Assembly: GCF_002099425.1 (NCBI RefSeq)
Contig: NW_018343955.1
Location: 16,375,001-16,439,000, forward strand
Length of the DNA: 64,000 nucleotides
Origin: Phascolarctos cinereus
Lineage: Eukaryota; Chordata; Mammalia; Diprotodontia; Phascolarctidae
Direction of reading: 5' to 3'
In this document: positions 21,737 through 32,190 of the stretch, piece by piece
How positions within the stretch are numbered: the first letter of the stretch is position 1
Layout: each line of letters begins with the position of its first letter
Notes under the pieces: model-generated
Database searches by the model: none
Seen by the model: only the letters and a program-made list of their open reading frames with translations
Told to the model about the DNA's origin: nothing
Position numbers and translations under genes: made by a program

Positions 21737-21772
<36 letters not shown>

Positions 21773-21990
21773 GAAATACATGTATGTATATGTGTATATA
21801 TATATGTGCATATGTATGCATGTATATATACATACACACACACACAGAATGAAATTAGTTGAACCAGGAAAGTAATATACATAGTGATTACAACAATGTA
21901 AATAGAAGGAACAACAATAACAACAAAAAGGAAATTGAATACTGAGAAATTCTAATGAACAAGCTTAACCATGAGAAGAAGATGGGAGAA
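21641..21990 (+). mobile_element. L1 LINE 3' fragment with (TA)n
   Basis: gagtagttaaacaaattgtg followed by gtatgtaagtgtaatgggat matches the ORF2 C-terminal coding end seen at 55270 and 62730. It is broken by a TA/TG/CA array (21739-21846) and continues gaatgaaattagttgaacc. Confidence 0.72.
21739..21846. repeat. (TA)n/(TG)n/(CA)n compound microsatellite
   Basis: About 16 TA units, then mixed TATG, then CACA units, inside the L1 fragment. The antisense Y/I-rich frame at 21621-21845 is its translation. Confidence 0.93.
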
Positions 21991-22361
21991 TATATCTCCC
22001 TTGTGGTATAATGGATACTTGCTGGTCTTGTAGTCAGCACATTAAAGCTCAGGTTGTTTATCTTTTGGTGATCCTGTATGAGCTAGGAATTGTTGGTTGG
22101 GATCCCTAGGCTTGCTCTGAAGTTGGTTTGCAATCCTTGGGTAACTAGGAGGTGAGACAGTCACAGGATAGCTGAACCTTCAGTTTCTTCGACCCACTTT
22201 AATTTTGGCCAGTGTTCTTGGTGGGGTCTGGATCTCCCCTTTGTCTAGGCTGCTTTATACATGAATTAGTTTCTTGGAGTGCTGAACAATGGGAGGCCAG
22301 AGAGAATGGTCTTAATTTACTTCTACAGACATTGTATTAAACATCAAATGTCCTTTCGGTG
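21991..22361. other. no recognised feature
   Basis: Probably upstream LINE sequence belonging to the next feature, but I cannot align it. Confidence 0.35.
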
Positions 22362-22770
22362 ATGCTATATAGTTGTGAATCTTGGGATATTGTAATCTTC
22401 AAAGAAACAAAGTTGGAGGTTACTGAAAAGTTAGTGGAAGGATACATGGTGAGTGTCAGTGGGTTGCAGTATATTTTTACCTATAATCTATATGTAAGAA
22501 GGGATATGAGGGATATCATTTAACATACATATGATCACACAAAGAGGTAAATTAATTATGAGGCACGATTAAGAGACATAAGTAGATGGGCCACACTGCT
22601 ACCACAGGGAGTAAAAAGGGAGAGAGAAAGGTCTCCAGTCTGCTGACTAGCATCTCTGTGCAAGATTTATAGGAGAAGATGGATGAGAATTTCATGGGAT
22701 AAGGCACAGGTGGGTTGTTGTGGTCTGCACTGATGGACAGAAATTCCACATAGCTGAAAAACACATTAGA
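22362..22770 (+). pseudogene. LINE reverse-transcriptase ORF, C-terminal remnant (GRPPxRW type)
   Basis: The frame at 22362-22523 reads MLYSCESWDIV, then KLEVTEKLVEGYMVSV and YVRRDMRDII. In a shifted frame downstream come KREREQ-like basic residues and LCKIYRRRWMRISWDKAQV. LYGCESW, GRPxxRW and W-x-A motifs are the usual order after the RT domain in RTE- and R4-like LINEs. Several stops and at least one frameshift make it dead. It is a different LINE family from the L1, L2 and CR1/L3 copies here. Clade unresolved. Confidence 0.55.
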
Positions 22771-22829
22771 TCATTCTGTTCAAAACACAATGCTGGCTCC
22801 TGAGCTTTTACTTTTGTTTCTGTTCTAAA

Positions 22830-23012
22830 GAAACTTCTTCTCCCACCACATATGGGCAGTTCTGCAATTTATAGTCACAGAGTTGCCCTGGGCCACTGAG
22901 AGACTCAGAGATTTTTCCCGGGTTGTACAGTATGAATCAGAGAGAGAATTCAAACTCAGGTCTTCTTGAGTCTGAGGCTAGCTCTCTGTTCACTATAATA
23001 TGCAATTAGCTA
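22830..23012 (-). mobile_element. tRNA-headed SINE, third tail type
   Basis: gcagttctgcaatttatagt, tgccctgggccactgagaga and ctagctctctgttcactata are the complement of the element type at 10444-10670. Confidence 0.72.
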
Positions 23013-23039
23013 GATACTACTAGAGATACAAAATTGATA

Positions 23040-23300
23040 TAAAACATATTCTGGCTCTGTAGTTAGGAAGACCTGAGTTCAAATCTGACCTCAGATATTT
23101 ACTAGCTCTGTGACCTTGAGCAACTTGTTTAACTTCTGTTTGTCTCATTTTTCTTATCTGAAAAATGGGTACAATACAAGCACCTACCTCCTAAGGTTTT
23201 TATGAGGATCATGTGAGATACTAATTGTAAAACACTTAGTACAGTGGCTGTCACAGAATAAATGCTACATAAACGTTATTGTTATTATTATTATTGTCCT
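23040..23300 (+). mobile_element. MIR/CORE-SINE with L2-like tail
   Basis: gttaggaagacctgagttca, ctagctctgtgaccttgagc, agcacctacctcctaaggtt and ataaatgctacataaacgtt, ending in a TTA repeat. Confidence 0.87.
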
Positions 23301-24334
23301 CATGTAGCTTATCATCTATTAGGGCAAAATTTACTTTGAATTTTGGCTAAATCCACATAAGCCTCTCCAAGGCCTCGCTATGGCAATGAGATGTTCTTGG
23401 AATCTCAAACACTATGCCAACAGAACAGAAATTTTGGAAGTTTCTACTAAACTGAAGAAAAGATCAGCCTATTTAAATACAAAGAGGCTTGTAACTAGAA
23501 GGTTGACCACAAATGATGTCCATGAAACAGATACAAATACAAAATGACCTTCAGTCTTGAGCATCTCCCTTATGTTTCTGTAGTGACAATAGTGTATTGA
23601 CAGAAAAGGTAAAAGAAAGTTTAAGAATTACAATTCTTGGATTAGTCAGTACACATTAGTTGGACTGCTGATACTCACAATGTGAGATCTCAATGTAATG
23701 ACCATGTAACGAAGTTGAAAAATACATTAGAAAGTAGATCCAAGGCTTGTAGACCACTTGGAATAATTCATGACTACATGTCATGAACTCTTTAAGAAGA
23801 CAGTTGGAAAGCATTGAACATGGCAAGGTTATGCCACCAGAAAAAACCAAATTAAATGTACTATATCTATGTAAGAATCATTTCGGAATTGACTGCCTGT
23901 GCCCACCAAACTTGAAGAAAGATTAAAAAATCAGAAGCTGTTGCATAGATTTATAGTAGCTCCAGACCTACGTGTTTGAAGAGGCTGACTTCAAAGGTGA
24001 GAAATGGACACAGATAAAGACATTGATTGGTTCTGCTATTTTTCATTGCTTAGAGAAGTTTTCACTCATGCAAAATAGTTGCCACAATAATGAGGCCAGT
24101 CAAGGCAGAAATTACCTCAGCTAGCAAACACCGGATCACCTTGCCAAGAACAGAGACATGGTAGTCTAGGGAATCACCAGCTTAGACAGGAAGATAATTT
24201 GCAAAACATTAGGAATGAAGGGAAATGATGAGTACCCTGTTTCAATAACAAAACTGAAAGGAAGTTAAGGAGAATGTGACTCTGTAGGAGACCTTAGTGT
24301 GAGACTCAGCTAAGCCAGGTTGTCTTGATAGAAT
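23301..24334. other. probable unassigned LINE body
   Basis: About 1 kb with only degraded frames, directly upstream of a LINE RT fragment in sense orientation. It may be the older part of the same LINE, but I could not read a motif in it. Confidence 0.3.
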
Positions 24335-24600
24335 TTGTGGATGATATTAGATGAGAGACAACATATAGATGTAAAAATCAGAAGATATGCTGGCATTTCT
24401 AGGGTGAATGCATTCAACAACGTCATCAAGAATGTATCCGACAGTGGCCAAACAGAACACAGATTGCCTAGCAACGTTCAAATTTTCGAGGTGCTCATTC
24501 CCATCTGCACGTTATACTATGAGGATATTCCTCCTCCAAAGTACCACTCTGATGCTTTATCAAAGTGTGCATGGAGCTGGACCCGGTGTCTCAAAGGTTA
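24335..24600 (+). pseudogene. LINE reverse-transcriptase ORF remnant (post-RT region)
   Basis: The open frame 24335-24601 reads LDERQHIDVKIRRYAGISRV, NAFNNVIKNVSDSG and VQIFEVLIPICTLYYEDI. It lines up with the post-RT pattern known from RTE-like LINEs: HIDxExxxRIxKAxxAFxxL, then KxxxYxAVVLPTLLYGxExW. This segment normally lies just before the C-terminal extension seen at 4534-4993, so both may be from one family. The copy is truncated on both sides. Confidence 0.5.
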
Positions 24601-24667
24601 ACTTAACAGAGCATAAACTCTGAAAGATTCTACCAATTTTGAAAGGCTTGTGTTGCTTCTTCAAATG

Positions 24668-24900
24668 CACAATTTGTGGAACTCAGATACCATGTCCTCC
24701 CTGAACTCCTTCTTTTTTCCTTCTTCCTCCAACCATTTGTTAATGACCTTTCTCTCTTCAAAATAGCTTTTTATGTGCTTGTCTGTGTACTAGTTGTATT
24801 CCATCAGTACAAGGCAGGATCCCTGAAGGCAGGCTTCATTCTTGTTATGTATCCCCAACACTTAGTACAATGCTTTACATTTTGGAAATTGTAATGATTG
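24668..24900 (+). mobile_element. L2 LINE, 3' end
   Basis: accatgtcctccctgaactc, ccctgaaggcaggcttcatt, atccccaacacttagtacaa. Typical sense L2 3' region. Confidence 0.78.
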
Positions 24901-25011
24901 CTTATCATTAAAAAAGGAATGATTGCTTAAAGAAATCTTTAAAAAGAAATCTGATTTACAGAAATCCTGAACTTCTCCAGCTTTGTGTTTTCAAATATCT
25001 GCTGGATAACT

Positions 25012-25080
25012 CCATTTCAGTTAACTCCAATAAACATTTAGTAAGCACCTACTATGTTCCAGGCACTGTGCAATACACAT
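25012..25080 (-). mobile_element. L2 LINE 3' end fragment
   Basis: ccaataaacatttagtaagc followed by acctactatgttccaggcac is an antisense L2 terminus. Confidence 0.75.
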
Positions 25081-25344
25081 GGTGAACTTCATATTTAATG
25101 TGTCCCAAATTTACCTCATCTCCCCCACCCCTTCCTAACTTCCTTATTTCTATTATTGGTACCACCAACCATCTTCCAGTCACAAGGTTCATAATCTCTG
25201 AGTCATCTTAAATACTTCCCTCCACATCCCATCAGTTTCCAAGTCCTGCCAGTTATATTTCTGCAATATCTTTTGCATCTGATTCCTTTTCATTCCCACT
25301 TATAGCATTCCATTTCTGAGCTTCATTATATCTCATCTAGCAGA

Positions 25345-25440
25345 GGCAGTTAAGTGATGCAGTAGATAGAGTGCCAGATTGGGAGTAAGGAAGACCTGAA
25401 TTCAAATTCTGCCTCAGATACTTATTAGCTCTGTGACCCT
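25345..25440 (+). mobile_element. tRNA-headed SINE, truncated
   Basis: ggcagttaagtgatgcagta, ggaagacctgaattcaaatt, attagctctgtgaccctgg. It runs straight into an L2-like terminus (tagtaggtgcttaatacatg) at 25445. Confidence 0.82.
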
Positions 25441-25527
25441 GGCAAATAGTAGGTGCTTAATACATGCTTGTTTCCTACCTTTCTTACTATTACTACCATA
25501 AATAATACTAGATCACATTAATATAGT

Positions 25528-25635
25528 AGATATATAGATTGTAGAGCTAGAGCTAGAAGGGACCTCCTTTCAAAGATAAGGAACTGAGATTTATGGAGAT
25601 TAGGTGACTTACCTAAGGCCACATAAGTAGTAAGC
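25528..25635 (-). mobile_element. MIR3-like SINE fragment
   Basis: agctagagctagaagggacc, gataaggaactgagatttat and gtgacttacctaaggccaca. Confidence 0.7.
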
Positions 25636-25664
25636 TTATATTAGCTTTATATAGAACTTATATA

Positions 25665-25912
25665 GAAGTTAAACAGTTCAGTAAATAGTACACTGGAATT
25701 AAGAGGCAGGAAGAACTGAGTTTGAAATCCTACCTCAGACACTTATTAGCTGGGTAAGTCACCTAACTTCTGTCTCCCTTCTTTCCCATAAACGTAGGGA
25801 TAATGATAGCATCTATCTCCCAGGGTTGTTGTGAAGATAAAATGAGATAATATTTGCAAAAGGCTTTGCACATCTTAGAGCACTGTATGAATACTAGCTA
25901 TCCTCCTCCTCC
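25665..25912 (+). mobile_element. MIR/CORE-SINE with L2-like tail
   Basis: aggcaggaagaactgagttt, cacttattagctgggtaagt, ctatctcccagggttgttgt, aaatgagataatatttgcaa, ending near a CCT repeat. Confidence 0.82.
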
Positions 25913-26317
25913 TCGTCCTTATTTTTAATTTGTCTCCCTGCCTTGAGTCTCTTCCCTCTCCAATTCTTCCTTTACCTTGTTGCCAGAGGAATATCATTAA
26001 TGTACAAGTTGGAACTTTTCATTTCCTTGATTAAAAATCCTTCAGTGACTCCTCATTGTTTTCAGAATAAAATACAAACTCTTGACTCCAGCATTCAGAT
26101 CTTCCATGATCTAGCACTAACTTTGTTTCCTGCTTTTACCTATAATTCCCTGCCATGAACACTATGTTCTGGGCAAACTGGACTGCTGGTCACTTCTCAG
26201 TTTCATCCCGCCTTTTCCTGACTCTATGCCTTTTTCCATGCCTAGAACATCATCCTTTTGTTTCTCTATTGAATCCTTCTCTTTCTTCCATGTTTTCCAT
26301 GTTTTGTTTTTCTAAAG

Positions 26318-27035
26318 AGGTCTTTCCCACCCAACATATCCAATCAGTTGCCAAGTCTTGTTTCTATATTCCCAACATCTCTTCCCATTCACACAATTGT
26401 CACCTTAGTTCAGACCCTCATCACAGCTCATCTACACTCTTGCAACAGCTTCCCTGTTGGAGACCTTGGTTCAAGTCTCTCCCTATTCAAGCAATTGCCA
26501 AAGTGAATTTCCTAAAGCTTAGGTTTGGTCATGCCAGTCTCCTAATTAAACTCCTGTGGCTCCCTATTACTTCTAGCATCAAATAAAAACTCCTTTCTCT
26601 GGCGTTTAAAGTTATTTGCAACTTGGCCCCTTCCTGTCTTTCTAGCCATCTTGCACATTATTCCCTTCCATACTCTACATCTAGCCGTATTAGACTACTT
26701 GCTATTCCTCACACATGGCTCTCCATTTCCTGCCTCCCTGTCTTTGCACTGGTTATTCCTCCATACCTGGAATTCTTGGAATTCCTGGATTCCTTCAAGA
26801 CTTAGCTCTGTTCTACCTACAGCAGGAGACCTTTTCTGCCCCATTTGGTAATTGATGCCTTCCCCTCCCCACTGAATAGATTTTATGCATATGTCTAGTA
26901 TGTACCTATAAATGTACATGTTATCTTCCTCAATAGAATGAAGTCTTCCTGAGGGCAGAAGGTATCTTACTTTTGTGTTTGTGTCCCTAAATTTTAGCAT
27001 GGTGCCTGGCACTTAATAGGTTCGTGATTCATAGA
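26318..27035 (+). mobile_element. L2 LINE, copy B
   Basis: A second sense L2: ccaatcagttgccaagtctt, cagaccctcatcacagctca, ctcctgtggctccctattac, gtctttgcactggttattcc and the end catggtgcctggcacttaat. The frame at 26155-26586 reads TQHIQSVAKSCFYIPNIS and FLKLRFGHASLLIKLLWLPI, clear L2 RT-end protein, with no intact ORF. Confidence 0.88.
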
Positions 27036-27099
27036 TCTATTCCTTCTCAGATCCATAGTACCTCTTTTATGCCTTTACGATATACTAATTTTCATTGTG

Positions 27100-27205
27100 A
27101 GAAGAAGCATGGTGGATAGAGGTTTGACTTTGGAGACAAGAAGATCCAGCTTCAAATTTTACTTCTGGCACTAGCTGGGTAAGTCACTTAACCCTGAAGT
27201 CTTGT
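27100..27205 (+). mobile_element. tRNA-headed SINE fragment
   Basis: agcatggtggatagaggttt followed by agctgggtaagtcacttaac: head and body only. Confidence 0.7.
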
Positions 27206-27821
27206 AGATGTCTCCCTAGGATTTATCTCCCAAGTCACGGGCTGTTTTCCCATTTGTTTGGATGGACAAAGTTCCTACTCCAGGAATTCCATGTTGTTGA
27301 CAAGAACACAGATCCTTCCCATAAAGTAACAGTAATAAAACCCAACAGAAATACCAGGGCTTGAGGGTTCTCCCAGTTGCAGGATGGGTTTAAACATATC
27401 ATTCACAAAGAAATGTGTTTTGTTGCCAAAAAAAGACAGAATGAAGAATTTTTGTTCCCTCAGTTTTCTCCCTGATGAAAAAGTGTAATTGATTCAGTAT
27501 GAAGATATGTGAGTCTTTCTTTCTTCTCCCCTCACCCCTTTGCATTTGTCTCTGACTTATAGAACTAATGCTATAGCCTATTAAAGCCAGGGAGTATCTA
27601 ATCCGTGTGCTTAGTTGAATTAGATGTGATTGAAGGATGGTTTCATCCACATTCCTTGTGGGCTCCATAAGGTGGTAAGATCCTGCCAAATACCAGGACC
27701 CTTCTTCTGGGTCCTTGCAACCATTGCAGTATCATAAATAGACTATGGAGAATTGGTCTCACCCCTTCTTCAAGTTTTCTGATTCCGTACTTGGCAAACA
27801 GACATAACTTCAGACTTTCTT
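27206..27821. other. no recognised feature
   Basis: No repeat consensus or exon signal. The antisense 96-codon frame at 27399-27689 has no motif. Confidence 0.45.
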
Positions 27822-27930
27822 CTGAGGACTTGGAGTCAGGAGGTCTGGATTCTTATCCCAGCTCTGAAATTTAATAGCTGGGTGACCCCAGGTTGCCTAA
27901 TCTTTCTGAATTAATATGGAAAATGTCATA
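27822..27930 (+). mobile_element. MIR-type SINE fragment
   Basis: cttggagtcaggaggtctgg followed by aatttaatagctgggtgacc. Confidence 0.68.
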
Positions 27931-28009
27931 TAACGATGCTCATCCTAATTTCCCTATCAAGTTGGAACCTTTATTGTACCATCTAAATGTGAGCTTCCAC
28001 TGAGGCAGT

Positions 28010-28165
28010 AGGACAAAAACCTGCCTCTGACACTTATGACCTGTGTGACTTTGAGTAAGTTACTTAACTTCCCTGAGGTGCAATTTACTCAACTATAATA
28101 GGAGAGGGTTGGACTATAAGGCCCCAGAAGTCCCTTGTAGCTCTACATCTATGATCCTGTAAATG
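28010..28165 (+). mobile_element. MIR3-like SINE
   Basis: aacctgcctctgacacttat, acctgtgtgactttgagtaa and the end agctctacatctatgatcct. Confidence 0.75.
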
Positions 28166-28204
28166 ATTAGATGGACTAGAAATAAGGGAGAAACTCAGTG
28201 ATTA

Positions 28205-28955
28205 AATTATCAGTCAGTCAACATGCATTTATTAAATGTCAACTATGTGCCAGGCACTTTGCTAAGTGTTAGGAATACAAAGAAAGGCAAAAGATGGTCC
28301 CTGCTCTGAAGGAATTAACAATCTAACAGGGGAAACAATGTCCAAATAACTACGTACAAACAAGATATAGATAGGACAAATCAGAGACAATCTCAGAGGG
28401 AAGGTACGAAAATTGAGGCGGACTGGGAGAACGTGGGACTTCAGCTTGGAGTTGGAGGAAGCCTGGAGGCAGAGGTGCGGAGGGAGAAAATTCTAAGCAT
28501 GTGGGACAGCCAACAAAAATGCTTGGAACTATGTTGTAGGAGGCGCAAGGAGAAGTCCAGTGCCACTGGATAAAAGAGTATGTTGGAAGGAATAAGGCAT
28601 AAGAAGACTGCAAAGGTGGGAAGGGATCAGGGTATGAAGGACTTTAAAAGCCAAACAGAGGATTTTATATTTGATCTTGGAGGCAATAGAGGCCACTAGA
28701 GTTTATTGAATGGGTGAGAAGTATGTGTGACATGGTCAGACTTGTGCTTAAGGGAGATCAATTTGATGGCTGAATGAAAGATTGACAAACTGGAGAGAGA
28801 TTATCCAACCAGGAACCATTGTAATAGTCTAAGGTGGTGAAGGCCTGCACCAGGTTGCCAGCAATGTCAGAGGAAAGAAGGAGACATACATGAGAGATGT
28901 TACAAAGGTAGAAATGATGGCCTTGGCTAATAAGCTAAATTCCAGGGAAACTCTT
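28205..28955 (-). mobile_element. L2 LINE, 3' half
   Basis: Antisense: atgcatttattaaatgtcaa, atgtgccaggcactttgcta, ccctgctctgaaggaattaa, gggatcagggtatgaaggac, ggattttatatttgatcttg and gacatggtcagacttgtgct. About 750 bp of the L2 3' half in order with small gaps. Confidence 0.88.
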
Positions 28956-30169
28956 AGAGGTAGAGAAACTTTATAGCCCATCAGTACATGTAGTTATATG
29001 TATAATGTCTAAAGCCTAGTTCTCCATTTGCTCAACTCAATTCCATTCAGCAGCATCTGAGTGGGGGAGCAAGAGGGAGACACAAAACCAGGAATGCTAT
29101 TGTGTTGAAACATGGCTGCTTTTTACCCCCTTTTCCCCCCCAAAATTTCCTTTATTCTCTTGTTGCCAGATTGCTCCTCAGGCATTCAATTATTTCTTGT
29201 GACTGTGTATGAACTAGCTGAGATCTTGGTACATTCCAGCTGCTTTGCAAGTCTCCATGGGGGCAGATATCACCAGGGCAAAGGTTTCAGGCTGAGGAGA
29301 TTCAGCTCTGTGATTTGTCTGAAGAAATGACTATTCCTGAGATTGGGTAAGCTTTTTCTGGTCCTCTCTAGACTTCCCTTAGGAAGGACAGCACCACCTC
29401 TCAAAATAACTAATGTACAAAGAACTGACTCAGGGAATCTTGAATTGCAGACACAAAGTGGAAATGTACCCCCAGATCCTTAAGAAAGAGATGCAGAGAA
29501 ACAAGAACGATTAACAGAAGGGGAAGTATTTGGAATTGAAAAGAAATCCAGTGGCAAAGCAATTAGGAGAAAGAATGGAGACCTTGCCTCCCCCTGTCCC
29601 TCAATGAGTGCCATCCTAATATTATAGAACATTGGGAGCTTTGTTTGAGCAGGAATTATGACCTTTATTGAGCTCAAAGTGCTGAGCTGGAAGCAGGCAG
29701 GGGAAAGGTGATCCTTAATCCTCCCTTAGTCAGCCTGAAAGTCAAGGGGAAGCAATAAAATTGTAGAAGAGATGTTTTTGTTTTTGTTTTTTGGTAGGAG
29801 ATGGTTCTTTGGAGCTGGAGATACCTTCTGGGTCCCTGTCAAGGCTGCTGAATCTTCACTCCCACCCGACTCCCACTGTAATGGCCTCCTTGACCTTGTA
29901 GCTAAAGTTTTCCTTGTGCCTGGTTCATGAAATGCCCGTTGGAACCCCTGGAGAGACATAATCCCATTTCATCACTTTTCTATATGCATGTTTGATTATG
30001 AATAGTTAGGATTTTGTATGAGAGCTAAAGTTCAGTGTGCAGACTGGCACATGTATGCCAACCAATCTGAGCTAAAATTTCTCTAAAGGACATTTTGGTT
30101 CCTCATTTTGTTTTTGAAGGAAAATCTTTTGTGTGTGAGAATGAAGTGGGGAACAGTAAAGAGAGGGAT
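28956..30169. other. no recognised feature
   Basis: About 1.2 kb with no repeat family. Frames at 29112-29330 (+) and 29480-29959 (-) carry no recognisable motif. Confidence 0.45.
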
Positions 30170-30282
30170 TAAAAAAGGGGAAGAGAGAAAAGGAAAAGGG
30201 AGAGGGGGAGGAGAAAGGGGAGGGAAGAAACAGAGAAGCAGAGAGAAGATGGGGGTGGGAGAGGGAAAGAGAGGGAGATGAA
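30170..30282. repeat. purine-rich (GGGA/GAAA) tract
   Basis: Interrupted purine tract. The antisense proline and phenylalanine-rich frame at 30083-30415 translates it. Confidence 0.88.
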
Positions 30283-30729
30283 GATTTATTGGGTGTAATC
30301 TATTAAAATCCTCTATTGCCAAAGTCCCAGGGTTTATAAGAGTAATTCTGGAGAAATTCATGAAGAAGACTGGAAGAACTGAGCAATCTTGGTAACACTT
30401 TATAATGAGAGGCAATTTCTAAATGTGTGTCCCTAACAACTAGATTTTAAAAAATGTTTCAAGGAAAAATAAATGTTAAAATGACTCATCTCTCTCACTT
30501 CAGGATTGAAAGCTGTGAGCGCTTTGTAGATAGAAAATAGATCAGAATTCCATGGAAAGTGAAACAGTAACTCAGCTCTAAGTCAGAAATTTGATCATAT
30601 GCAAAGCAAGAGTCCATAGGTTGCATTTTAGAGAATCAAGTAATCAGTAGTCTTGAGGCATCATTTCTCAGCATATTTATATTTCATTGATTTGCCATCC
30701 ATTTATTCTAAATTTATTTAGTGCCTCCT
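30283..30729. other. no recognised feature
   Basis: Nothing recognised. Confidence 0.45.
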
Positions 30730-30740
30730 AATGGATAAAG

Positions 30741-30939
30741 CTAGGTGGCTCAGTAGATAGAATGCTGGACCTGAAGTCAGGAAGACAATTTCAAATCTGG
30801 CCTCAGACACTTACTAGCTGGTCGAGTCACTTAACCTCTGTTTGCTTTAATCCACTGGAGAAGGAAATGGCAAGTCATTCCAATATCTTTGGATATTGGG
30901 TACAGGGTCATGAATAGTTTGCTATAATTGAAAAACAAC
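30741..30939 (+). mobile_element. tRNA-headed SINE with RTE (BovB-like) tail
   Basis: taggtggctcagtagataga, gtcaggaagacaatttcaaa, cactggagaaggaaatggca, and a shortened tail ending aaaaacaac. Target duplication aatggataaagc (30730-30741) and aatgaataaagc (30940-30951) differ at one of 12 positions. Confidence 0.88.
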
Positions 30940-30951
30940 AATGAATAAAGC

Positions 30952-31956
30952 AATAAACTAGGAAATATAAGGAAGAAGTCAAATGATATAACCACACTGG
31001 TAATGAAATATCAGACTGGCAGATAAAACACTTAACAATGCATTGACTTCGTATATTGAGATTATATAGTGAGAATATAGTCTAGAAGAAGTCAAAGTTC
31101 CTGGGTTTGGTTCTTATATAGTCTAAGTAATATCATATAGAGTATAACTCTGTTCCGAAGGCATTGGTTGCGCCCTTAATCCTGGCTGCTATCTTACAAA
31201 TAAGTACCCAGAACTCATTAGAACTATGTGAAACCACTTTCATTCTTACTGGTTCTCAGCACTGTCAGCACAGCAAGAAGGTAATGCAGCACCAGAGGTA
31301 AAGTGAAGTAGATGTGATCATTATGCCAGGAGAAGTGGACTGACATCTCTGTTAAACTGGCCAAAGACAATAAAGTACCACAACAGAAGGCGAGGGAACA
31401 GCTGTGTCTCTCTGCACTGCGAAACACCTGGCATCCCCTTACTTCTGCTTTTAGCACTACGGAGGCTGTTTGCTCTCAGTGTACTTCCACGGGACTGGTC
31501 ATACAAGATTCATGATATATATGAAATAGCCCTTTCCTCATGCTGCTAAGTTAGAAGTAGAAAGACAAACTGATGGGGCCAGACAGGTCTTTATATTTAC
31601 AGAACATTATGTCTTCTTCAGTCAAATTGATAATTATTTGAAAGAAATTAGTTTCACTATTGACACTGAAATAATTGTATGGAAAATGAATGTTGCCCAG
31701 ACTATGAAAGGAAGCTCAATGGATGAACCACAAAGTTAGTAACAAGGAGTTGGGTCCTGAGTTGAGTATACAGAGGGGATTAGGCTAGATCACATTTGTT
31801 AAACTGCATGATCCTTTGAATAATGCTAAGCTGTTTATTGCTCTTAAAGTTCCTGTCATTAACACCAACATTTTCCTGGTGCTATTATATTATACAATGG
31901 TGTGGAAAGTACTGGTAGAAGCAACAATTTTTAAATGGCTTTATTTTATGATATAG

Positions 31957-31959
<3 letters not shown>
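30952..31959. other. mostly unassigned; possible exon-like island
   Basis: No repeat family. The part 31144-31510 has more CpG than its surroundings and antisense open frames; see findings. Confidence 0.35.
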
Positions 31960-32009
<50 letters not shown>

Positions 32010-32010
32010 C
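31960..32010. repeat. (GT)n microsatellite
   Basis: About 21 GT units with one TATG interruption near the end. Confidence 0.97.
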
Positions 32011-32190
32011 ACTTCCACCAACATTAGCCTGATTCACAATTGTCTGATCTTGATGATAGGAAACTGGGTTGAGTGAGTTTCCCACCTTTAGTTAGTGTTC
32101 TGTCTGTTGAGTGCTGGATTTCATTCTGTGCACATGTTTTATTGCTCTCTTTTGTTGTGTTTTTAACTCTGGTTTTGAAGAATGGATATT

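Larger units (their letters stand above)
25085..26295 (+). mobile_element. L2 LINE, interrupted copy A
   Basis: The first part (25085-25342: gtttccaagtcctgccagtt, ttctgcaatatcttttgcat) and second part (25930-26295: agagtctcttccctctcc-like, cttcagtgactcctcattgt, cagatcttccatgatctagc) are consecutive in L2. SINE insertions occupy the 590 bp between them. Confidence 0.8.

Noticed and set aside
21621-21845. Antisense frame rich in Y, I and H
   Set aside because: Translation of a TA/CA microsatellite.
26155-26586. 143-codon open frame
   Set aside because: Clearly L2 reverse-transcriptase end (SVAKSCFYIPNIS; LLIKLLWLPI), a dead LINE and not a host gene.
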